Positions 50,769-61,000 of a stretch of 64,000 nt of DNA are shown here, in pieces. A program made the position numbers and the translations under genes. The notes beneath the pieces are model-generated. The model ran no database searches and had not been told where the DNA came from. It saw only the letters and a program-made list of their open reading frames with translations. The stretch comes from Chrysaora quinquecirrha. Its lineage: Eukaryota > Cnidaria > Scyphozoa > Semaeostomeae > Pelagiidae. The number at the start of each line of letters is the position of its first letter. Positions within the stretch are counted from its first letter, which is position 1. The stretch spans positions 612,425 through 676,424 of the forward strand of contig JACTAT010000015.1 in the NCBI GenBank assembly GCA_014526335.1, read 5' to 3'.

Positions 50769-50850
50769 TAAAGCAATTGCAAGAAAACAAAGCATTGCTC
50801 AACGTTTAGCATCTCTCAAGCAGACCCTGCTTATCATTTTTTAGGATGTA

Positions 50851-51293
50851 ATGTTTGTAGAGTAATGTCTCATGAAAGAGGTTGCATTTCAATCTCATAG
50901 AGCGGACTGAAATCCTTTATCAATGACCTCTTTGAATATCAGGTTGAAATGGTTATTATCTTTTAAGTAAGATATAATTTCTGGCGGTAGATTCTTAATA
51001 AATGAAGGTTCGGATGGGATGCAGAAGTAGGCGGAAGAAGCTAAGGCACTGAATAAGGTAAAGTAAAAAACTCTTGTACCGAAAGTGGGAGAAGCAAGGA
51101 ACACCTAAGCTTTAGAAAAAGAGGAGATAAAAGACTTTCGTGAAATAAAAAACTTGAAAAGAGGTGAAAAATGAAGACAAAAATATTGAATATGGAAAAA
51201 GAAAGCTACAGCACAGAAGGCGGAACAAGGAAGCTCTTGAATTACGGAAGAATTAAGATAGAAATAATGTTGATGATGAATAATGTTGAATAA
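50851..51293. other. spacer, purine-rich
   Basis: Increasingly A/G-rich on the plus strand; no gene recognised. Confidence 0.4.
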
Positions 51294-51295
51294 TA

Positions 51296-51450
51296 CCGCT
51301 TTCACATCGCAAGTTAAACCGGTTTAAGTTAAAGCAGTTTAATAAATGCTGCGTCGTGATTGGTCAGTCTTTAGATTCGGATCGATTTGATTGGTGGAAA
51401 TCTAACCTGGTTTAACTAAAGCTTGGTTAATCTTGTCAATGTGAAAGCAG
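51296..51450. mobile_element. TA-flanked 155-bp MITE
   Basis: Ends CCGCTTTCACATCGCAAG and CTTGTCAATGTGAAAGCAG are inverted, with TA on both sides. An inner pair (aaaccggtttaag and cctggtttaact) adds a second dyad. Confidence 0.7.
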
Positions 51451-52010
51451 TATATAGAAGAAGACTCAAAAACTGAGAAAAAGAAAAAAAGGAGGTGATA
51501 AAGCCAGAATGAAAATGAATGAATGCAATATAAAACCATAAAGAAACGAACTACGCACTTAGAAGAAAGTTCTTGCATTGAAGGAAAAATAATACGGCTA
51601 GAACATTAGAATAGAAGGAAGAAATCTATGATGTTGAAAAGGAAGAACAAAGACGGTAAGAGCTATAAATAAAAGAGTAAAAAATGGCGAGGGTATTGAA
51701 CAAGAAAGGAGAAGGCTATTTGGAATTTCGAATTATAAGGAAGACGACTATTTTATTGAACAAGAAGAACAAGGAAGGCGAGAACTATACAGAGGAAGAC
51801 GGTTACGACAAAAAGAGCATAAAGAAAAAGGCTATGGTTGCAAAGAAGAAGAAGAAGCAATAAAAGATTAAATGAGACCGAGGAAGAAGGGAGAAATACG
51901 AACTGAAGAATGAAAAAAAATAATGGCAGAAAGAAGAAAGGAATAAGATTGAAGAAGAAGGAAGAAGACAAAAAAGCTAAGGCAACATAACAAGCAGGCT
52001 TTAGGATTTA
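51451..52010 (+). repeat. purine-rich degenerate sequence beside the 154-bp array
   Basis: A/G-rich plus strand full of aagaagaag and ggaagaag words; probably decayed or ancestral array sequence. Open frames on the minus strand are just poly-Phe/Leu/Ser readings. Confidence 0.5.
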
Positions 52011-54010
52011 AAAGCGCTGAACAATGCTATGGCATCGAGGAAGAAGGTAGGATTGCAGATTGAGGGAGGAAGAAGATAATTGCAAAAAGAAGAAAGGAAT
52101 AAGACTGAAGAAGAAAGAAGAAGGCTAAAAAACTACAGCAATATAAAACGAAGGCTTTATGATTTAAAAACCCTGAAAAATGCTATGGCATCGAGGAAGA
52201 AGGCAGAATTGCAGATTAAAGATGAAGAACCTTTGACTGAAGGAAGAAAGGAATGAGATTGAAGAAGAAGGAAGAAGGCTAAAAAACTAAAGCAATATAA
52301 AAAGAAGGCTTTATGATTTAAAAACCCTGAAAAATGCTATGGCATCGAGGAAGAAGGTAGGATTGCAGATTAAAGATGAAGAACCTTTGACTGAAGGAAG
52401 AAAGGAATGAGATTGAAGAAGAAGGAAGAAGGCTAAAAAACTACAGCAATATAAAAAGAAGGCTTTATGATTTAAAAACCCTGAAAAATGCTATGGCATC
52501 GAGGAAGAAGGCAGAATTGCAGATTAAAGATGAAGAACCTTTGACTGAAGGAAGAAAGGAATGAGATTGAAGAAGAAGGAAGAAGGCTAAAAAACTAAAG
52601 CAATATAAAAAGAAGGCTTTATGATTTAAAAACCCTGAAAAATGCTATGGCATCGAGGAAGAAGGTAGGATTGCAGATTAAAGATGAAGAACCTTTGACC
52701 GAAGGAAGAAAGGAATGAGATTGAAGAAGAAGGAAGAAGGCTAAAAAACTAAAGCAATATAAAAAGAAGGCTTTATGATTTAAAAACCCTGAAAAATGCT
52801 ATGGCATCGAGGAAGAAGGCAGAATTGCAGATTAAAGACGAAGAACCTTTGACTGAAGGAAGAAAGGAATGAGATTGAAGAAGAAGGAAGAAGGCTAAAA
52901 AACTAAAGCAATATAAAAAGAAGGCTTTATGATTTAAAAACCCTGAAAAATGCTATAGAATCGAGGAAGAAAGCAGAATTGCAGATTAAAGATGAAGAAC
53001 CTTTGACCGAAGGAAGAAAGGAATGAGATTGAAGAAGAAGGAAGAAGGCTAAAAAACTAAAGCAATATAAAAGAAGAACCTTTGACTGAAGGAAGAAAGG
53101 AATGAGATTGAAGAAGAAGGAAGAAGGCTAAAAACTAAAGCAATATAAAAAGAAGGCTTTATGATTTAAAAACCCTGAAAAATGCTATGGCATCGAGGAA
53201 GAAGGCAGAATTGCAGATCAAAGATGAAGAACCTTTGACCGAAGGAAGAAAGGAATGAGATTGAAGAAGAAGGAAGAAGGCTAAAAAACTAAAGCAATAT
53301 AAAAAGAAGGCTTTATGATTTAAAAACCCTGAAAATGCTATGGCATCGAGGAAGAAGGTAGGATTGCAGATTAAAGATGAAGAACCTTTGACTGAAGGAA
53401 GAAAGGAATGAGATTGAAGAAGAAGGAAGAAGGCTAAAAAACTAAAGCAATATAAAAAGAAGGCTTTATGATTTAAAAACCCTGAAAAATGCTATAGAAT
53501 CGAGGAAGAAAGCAGAATTGCAGATTAAAGATGAAGAACCTTTGACCGAAGGAAGAAAGGAATGAGATTGAAGAAGAAGGAAGAAGGCTAAAAAACTAAA
53601 GCAATATAAAAAGAAGGCTTTATGATTTAAAAACCCTGAAAAATGCTATGGCATCGAGGAAGAAGGCAGAATTGCAGACTAAAGATGAAGAACCTTTGAC
53701 CGAAGGAAGAAAAGAATGAGATTGAAGAAGAAGGAGGAAGGCTAAAAAGCTACAGCAATATAAAAAGCAAAAAGCAAAAAGCTTTAAAAGCAATGAACAA
53801 TGCATTGACATCGAGGAAGTAGGCGGAAATGCAGACTGAAGAAGGAAGAAAATTATAGCAGTAGGAAGAAAGGAATAAGATTTAAGAAGAAGGAAGAAGG
53901 CTTAAACGTTACGGCAATAAAACAAGAAGGCTACAGAATTTAAAAGCACTGAAGAATACTATGGCATCGAGGAAGAAGGTAGGATTGCAGATTGAAGAAG
54001 GAAGAAGTTT
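52010..54010 (+). repeat. 154-bp purine-rich minisatellite, about 13 copies
   Basis: The unit includes ctatggcatcgaggaagaag, gcagattaaagatgaagaac, ctttgactgaaggaagaaag, gaatgagattgaagaagaag and aaggctttatgatttaaaaa. Spacing is exactly 154 bp between several successive 'ggcatcgagg' words. One unit near 53070-53150 is internally deleted, and edge units are diverged. Strong purine asymmetry could allow triplex or R-loop structures (inference). Confidence 0.92.
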
Positions 54011-54033
54011 ATGGCAGAAAAAAGCTATCTTAC

Positions 54034-54131
54034 CTATAGAGAAAGAAGTCATCTTTGCTTATTTTCCTTAAGTTGTTTCGCCGTCACTATGGTAGCAGCT
54101 ACGAAGCCTTCGACATCTTGGCCTAGCTCAT
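54034..54131 (-). CDS. possible upstream exon of the unrecognised minus-strand gene
   Basis: Acceptor ttattcatttag and strong donor GTAAGA. Phase 1 at its start, as in the rest of that gene. It encodes ELGQDVEGFVAATIVTAKQL, then K-E-N-K-Q-R and TGA. If the AAAA run (plus-strand TTTT near 54060) were one base shorter, the frame would continue to the donor. It could instead be the last exon of another gene. Confidence 0.35.
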
Positions 54132-55030
54132 CTAAATGAATAACCATACGAAAAGTAATTCAAATCACAGGGAAACAAAGCACAAGGTTATAAAGTCTAG
54201 TACTTAATGTAAAAGCTGCCTCAAAGAATAATGAAAATAGGTTGGTGTAATTTTCATTTTTAAAGATTTCTAGAGATAGAAAATGAAATTCAGGCAATAC
54301 CGCATTCCTTGAGAGATAGAGAGGTAGAATATTGAAGAGAGATATAGATGGTGAATAAAAAGTATATGAAACATCAACACAATGAATTAAGAATATAAAT
54401 AACAAAAACATGTAACGTCAAAGAATTTTGATAAAATGGGGTCATGAGACGTCAAAAGGTCGTGACTCTTAATTAAATAAAGAACTGACAATAAGAATCC
54501 AAGTAAGAGATCTAAAGGGAAAAATAGTTCCAAATTTGATGGGGAATCGGGAGGTTATCGTTGGGGATGGATGTACGGTTAGACTAGTGCCGCTGGATCG
54601 GCTAGAAGTGTTTCAGGATAGGGTTTTTCAAGAGGAAACGTTTGAGAGCTGCTAAGTAATCTGATTAACCATCTTGTGGTCGGAAAGAGCGAAGTTTGAT
54701 CTACCAGCTTCCCACCCTGAGTCGCTAGGTCGTACATCAAAGAACACCTGGCAAATATGCAAGAATGCGCGCGCAGCTTTAACAGACAATGGACGTTGCG
54801 ACTAGTACTGAAACCAACTTTTGCGAAAAAACGGAAAATGATCTTAGATTTAGTTTACTAAAATTAAGCATTATTTTCAAATTGAACAATAATAAACTAT
54901 GAATTGATAATGCAGAAAAAGAGAGACGCGGTGGATTTAAAATAACGACGTTACTTCGATGAGGAGACAGAGAAGTAAAATTGAAAAATATTCCAAATGA
55001 TCGGAGAGGTACCAGGCCGAATTTTTGGAT
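54132..55030. other. spacer between divergent genes; possible shared promoter region
   Basis: Lies between the upstream end of the minus-strand gene candidates and the plus-strand secreted-protein gene. No TATA box is convincing. An open stretch around 54500-54655 has no matching splice context. Confidence 0.35.
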
Positions 55031-55094
55031 ATGAAGAGGATAAAGATTTATTTAACGACTTTATTCGCTCTAGCTTTTATACACGTTCAAACGG
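55031..55094 (+). CDS. signal-peptide exon
   Basis: ATG followed by basic residues, a hydrophobic core (YLTTLFALAFI) and a polar end, then donor GTAAGT leaving one base in phase 1. The exon at 58922 completes the codon as GTG. Confidence 0.7.
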
Positions 55095-58000
55095 GTAAGT
55101 CAATCAATTATACTGTCTAAATATATAGAAATATCAACTTAAAGATGAGTTATATGGAACCTTTTTACCTTTAAAGATTTCTCACTTAGGGATAAACCAA
55201 TTTAAATAAACAAATTATTTGATCTTTGATGCCAAAGATGAAGCGAACATGAAGTTAAAAAAATATGACATTTAGAGTTTGTTTTAAGCGTTAAAACCCT
55301 TATCCCAGTCGATGCAGAATAAAGAATAAGAATAATCCTAATAGTTTGTAAAGGTCCAGTGCTATTTGGATCGCGATGACGTATTTGAGGGAGCACTTGG
55401 CCCCTATTTTTATACGTATATTTCTGAACACAATTAATGTTCCCAAGAAGGAAGTACTATTCGTATGTAGTATAACGGTTCTAAACGATTTTTGCACAAA
55501 ACATGGTTCAAAATTATAGAGGATGGTTCTGCTTGAATTTGGAACTAGAAACAAATATTTCAACGGAAAATTTGTTTCACATTAGGTAAAACTACTGTAT
55601 ATGTTACCGCGCTAGATATTCTTACTCTTTCACGTTTTCGCTAATCAGAAATTGATACAGGGATTGATGAATTTAGACTTATATAACAAAAACTTAGAAG
55701 AAGCATAGGAAGAAGCTTGACCAAAATTGCTGCCGATATAACCTCTTGGTCTTACGACCATCAATTTACTGATAATCTACGATTCTTAACAAGTACCCTG
55801 ACTCTTTGGGCTCTAGACTAGAAATTCTGTAAATATCGCGAAAACGGACGGGAACATGTCAAAATTTCTATCAAAAGCTATTTCGCTTAAAAACTTTAGA
55901 GTATATGACGTCAAAAATAGGCCAAAACAACTGCGCAAAAATTTAAACCTAGAGCTTAGGTGTGCGTGTTCAAGTATTTTCAGGGGAGGGGCTAAACAAA
56001 ATGCTTGGGTGGAAACCCTTCCCTGTGAAGTAAGGGAAAGATTTCTCTATATAAACTTGAGATTTATAGTCATCGTTTTTCGTTTCCCAGAAATAGACCA
56101 AAGGGTTTTCTATAGAAGGCTGTTAACCCAGTTACAGATTGCTAAAGAGTTGCTGTGCAAAATCAGCCATATTCTATACATTAAGAAAACTGCTTTTTGC
56201 ACAAGAAAGCTACAAAATGCTTCAAAAATATAAAATAGATATAGCCATAGATTTCTGGTTTCTTACGAAAAGTGAATATTTGTCAAAACCTAAGCAAGGG
56301 GGCTGATCCCTTTTCCGAACCTTTCCCCTGATTGACGTTCTTACACTGAGGCCTTTATTTCAAACAGAGGGAGTCTGGAAGCAGCGAAATTCTACCTTAG
56401 GCACTCGCCAAATGATCAAACATTCCTGGTCAAACATTTGAGACTTGCTTTACAAGCAATGTTTCATCGTTTGGTCATGTCATAAAACATTGCTTGGCTT
56501 GACAAGCAGAATCCACTCAGCAAACTTCAAAGCATTTTATGAATTAATCAATCCGAAATGTTTGATGAGCAATATTATTTGGTGTTGCCAAACGGACAAA
56601 CATTGTGTTTGACGAGCAAATTTCAGACGTTTGAAAAAGTGTTTACTCGTTTGGTCAGGGTCTCAAACTTGAAAGAAAATATGAATATCTGGTCTATATA
56701 GTCAGCGGTAAACTGAACATATGCTGACACATGATATATATTCATCATAAGTGGGCTAACACAATTGTTATAATTGCCTTGACTGGGATTCGAACCAGTG
56801 ACCTGGACACCAAGCCAGTTGACTACTCCTCTGCACCAAACAGTGCAATGAAGTAGCCAGCCTAACTCGAGGTCCTTCCAGCCACAGGTCTCCTCCACAG
56901 CCAAGGTGTTTCTTTGTGTTTCGGCTTAAAGCCTTCATCAGAGCGTAGAACATATAGTGAACTGGACAACGGTCAACGTTTTTCTGACGGGAGGAGTTTT
57001 GGTAGAAACGCTGTGTAATGTTTGAACGTTTGGCCTACGTCACAAAACATTGCTAGATAAGTAGACTTATTGATATGTTTTTGATGTTTTCTAGACGTGG
57101 CCATATGGTAAAACATTTTTGTTTTTATGCTAACTATTATGTCTTTATTTTATACTACAAAAGTTTGACAAACAATGTTTGGTCAATTGCCCAGGGATTT
57201 TAGGTTTTTGCTTTAGGGGGGCAATACCTTTGGGAGTCTGGCTTCAGGGTTGCTGCTTCTCTCAAACGCAGTGCTCGGGTTATACATGGACTAAAAATAG
57301 GTGACAGAGGTACAGGGGATGGTTTCAAAATTTTTCCAGTTAATAAAACAACAAAGCTGAATTTGAAATGCAACCACTCACACAAGAAACATAATTAAAC
57401 CTAAAAACGATATGTTCTTTCCTAGTTTCCTGGACTCGGGCCCTTATGATAAGTATTCCTGATTTAGTTGAGTCGACTTTACCAGCTTTAGGTGCATTTG
57501 ATTGGGACCCATTTCGTTTTTTGTAAACTGCATACGTTGAATTCGTATTCTTTCAGCCCGATTTTTCGGGTTGAGGTTTCAACTTGAAAGGACAGGGTAC
57601 TGTTTCTTTCTTATAAGGGGCTTCTTTAGAAAGAAGGTGTACTTCATATATATTTTTATTTTAGCGATCTTTTCTTGACTTTTGATCATTTGAATGCCAA
57701 CACCGTCAAACTATTAAATAACAAATTAACTTGCTCATCGGACCTGCTCTCTATAAAAACAACATCAAATACTAGACTCCAGCGTTCGCAAAGTGGATTT
57801 CGACCGGGTTTTCTTACTGTTTGATTAGACTTATTACAAGGTCTGGGTTTCCGCTCATTGAATTTAGACCTACAACAACAGCAGCTCCCTACCATCTGAA
57901 GCAGATAGCAATAGACGCTTCCGCTAAAGATGGTGGTTGTTTGGGGACCTATTAAATGGGGCCCAGAAGCGGCAAAACCGCGATAAAATCAGCACAAAGC

Positions 58001-61000
58001 CGCAATCCGTCATCGAAAAAATCGCTAAGCCCCTGCTGACACTAAATCCGCAAGACGCACTCAAGATAGGGGGTCGAAACCGTGAAGCCGTAAACCAAAA
58101 ATAAGCCCCCCTTGTTTCTACTCATTAAGGATTTTCGTACGGAATCCTGGGTTAAAAGACTTTTTCTAAGGAAGTCAGAATGCCGTATGCCTTTGAAAGA
58201 GGCCCTTTCGTAGAAACTATATTCATAGTCTTTGTTCAGACAAACTTAAGAATAAATTCACCCAAAGATCAATGGTCTCGGCTCACAGAACAAGAAAATA
58301 GTTCGACCTTCAAATCCCAAGAGCCGGGCTTGAATATACGAAACGCAGTTTTCATTTTTCTGCCGCTAAGGCTTGGAATGAGATCCCAATCAGTTCTAGA
58401 ACAAGTATTTCCCTAACTGGCTTCAAACAAGGTCTCAAAAACTTCCTTCTCAACACATAGTAACCACTACTGTTAGGTTAAATTAGCTAGGATATATATG
58501 CATTAGCTAATTGACTTAATTAGAATGTATTTTTATTTGCTGAAAGAGTATCGTGTCTAAAAAAAATATACACCGCAGGTCTTAGGACGGTACCTTAAGG
58601 ACTGAGATTACCCGAAAACAAAGACCTACAATCTTGAACAATACATATCTGGAACAAGGCCTTTTTCCAAACAATACGTCTATTCCAGCGATTTCTATTT
58701 TACCCCCAAAACAATGTTGGTAGTATCATTTGTTCAAAACAACATTGTAAAGGGGAGAAGGGGCAATCCTATTGATATGGGGGAATCAAAGGAAAATAGC
58801 AAAACTTTTTAGGCTGTTCCAATATATTTTGTCAAAAATTGCAACATAAATAGAAAAAATAGGATGAAAATGAAAGTACATAATTACAGTTTTTAAACAA
58901 CCGTTGATCTTATCTCAACAGTGAAATGGCCACAGCATCATCAACATCATTTGAGTTCGACGCATCGGAATTCAGTATGGAAACGAGATTCAGCGAGTTA
59001 TCCAGAAGGAGACTCATCGGGATCAGGGGATCAGCCTCCTATCCAGGAAACTGTAAACAGCGAGAAAAATATGTTGAAAGACTTTTTGTTATTAGAAGCA
59101 GATCTAAGAAAAAAGAAAGGGGACATGGGTGTTAAAAATAGCACAGAACAAGGTGGGAGTGATAGTAGTAATATGCGCAAGCATGGAACATTGAGAATAA
59201 ATAATACTACAGAGAACAGACATAATCAAGTTAAAAACCACTCAAATTTAAAGGGCGATAATGGTAATGTACTATCTCACTCTGATAAAAAATGGTTAAA
59301 TTCGTTCTTTGGAGACGCATATTCACATTTTAAAAGCGAAGTATCCACGAAAATCAGTCGACATCTAGGAATTCTGACGTTATTGAATCTCTGAACAAAA
59401 TAGATAACAAAAGCAATAATTTACTAGCGAATTTTCAAGCTTCCCAAAATGCGAATGCGAACGAAATAGAAAGTTCAGGCGAGTCTGGGAGTGGATCAGT
59501 AATCGCTCAGTTACATCACGAATCAGACGATGTATCGGATCATAATGTAAGGAAATCACCGAAAAACGAATCTACGACAACTGGCGAGAAAAACCGAGAA
59601 CTGTTTCACGAGCTTTCGCAATACTTCGAAAGGAAACGAGCAGCAGACAATGGCAATGAGAAATCGGCGGCAGATAGTGACAATGATTATAGTTACGAAA
59701 CAGAGGCTAGGGATGATGGAGACGAGGCTTATTTTGTAAGAACAGGAGAGCGCAGGGAACAAAGGACTTTCATTGAAGATGATAACACGCTAGGTAGGAA
59801 AGAGACAATCAGAGCAAAGAGGGATAGCTTTTTGTCAAGCAGCATACAAAAATTGAAAGATTCCCAAGAAGATGGCCTTCACGGATCTAAGCGGATGTTT
59901 GATCCAAGTGTTACCAAAGCATTCGACGAGGTTTCCAAATATTCCGGATCGAAAAAACCGTTGGAAATTCCGTATGAAGAAGGAAAGCCAGACACGTCAT
60001 CAAAAGAGACCAGCGATGATACGCTTTTGCAAATGAGCGAAAACAACGATAATAATGATGCGAATGACAAACCTACAACAATGGATGAGTTGAAAAAGAT
60101 ATTCGGTACCATGGTTCTCAAACTGGAAGCGCAGCAGCTTGATTCTCATCCTGGGAAAACGAATAAAACACGGCCAAAGAGTATCCAAGACGAAAGCCCA
60201 GAATCCGGCTCCGGTTCGGAAAAGTCCAGAGCATAAAGGTTCTACTGCTGGCTCTGGACAAACGGTTCCGGAAAAAGACGCCTCAGGGTCCGGTATGTCG
60301 GATGAGAAAGAAAAGAAGCCCGGCGATAATGTGTTTCAAAATGGAATCGCAGATGATACGCCACAATATGTACCTAAAGAAATACCAGGGTATGTGAATT
60401 ATGGTTCCGAATCGCAGCCTGATCTGAATGAGATGACACCTAAAGAGAATCTGACATCAGAAATTGCTGAAGAAGAGCAAAGAAAGGCCGATTTAGGAAA
60501 AAGCATGCAGCCGATGTGGGATAACATGCAACAAACATGGGTCGCGACGACGGTTGAAAATCAAGGTCGTTTGTCCAGGGACAAGGAAAAGGATATCAGT
60601 AAAATTTCCGCTGTCAAGATGAATTCAAAGCATGATAAAAAGCGAAATAAAGAGTCAATGAAAGTTATTAGCCAAGTAAAGAAGCAAAAGGAAAATAACA
60701 TCCTACAAAATACAAAGAAACTGCCACAGATACATCACACAAAAAAGAAACCTAAATCGTCCGGGAAGATTTCACATTTAACTGAAAAAGAAATGGAAGC
60801 TTTAAATATGCAGCACAATAAACATGACCCAAAGCATCCTGTTGTTGTTCAGCTTGGAAAAATTGGAAAAGCAAAATCAAGAAGAAAAAGAATCAAACTT
60901 GTCATGCAGAGAAAAAGGAAATTTATAAAAGATGAAGTGGGAGAGGTATGAATCTTATCTTAAGAAATATATACCACCCTTATGCTTTATCTAACTCCAT

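Larger units (their letters stand above)
47270..50850. repeat. tandem segmental duplication (two copies, about 1.6 kb each)
   Basis: Copy A runs from about 47270 to 49230 and copy B from about 49235 to 50850. They share, in order, a SINE pair in inverted orientation, a caaatttcttcggacgtgta block, a possible exon with its splice sites, a block starting atgccgccatatttacagag and a TAA-flanked MITE. Matching points are about 1.96-1.99 kb apart. Copy A has an extra 389-bp MITE that copy B lacks. Confidence 0.9.

Noticed and set aside
51753..53811. Minus-strand poly-Phe/Leu/Ser ORFs
   Set aside because: They are the complement of a purine-rich minisatellite; composition alone explains them.
54500..54655. 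Open plus-strand stretch (REVIVGDGCTVRLVPLDR)
   Set aside because: About 50 codons without splice support or recognised similarity; could be a retroelement scrap but the evidence is too thin.
56623..56904. 93-codon minus-strand ORF
   Set aside because: It overlaps a tRNA-derived SINE and its translation comes from the SINE body.
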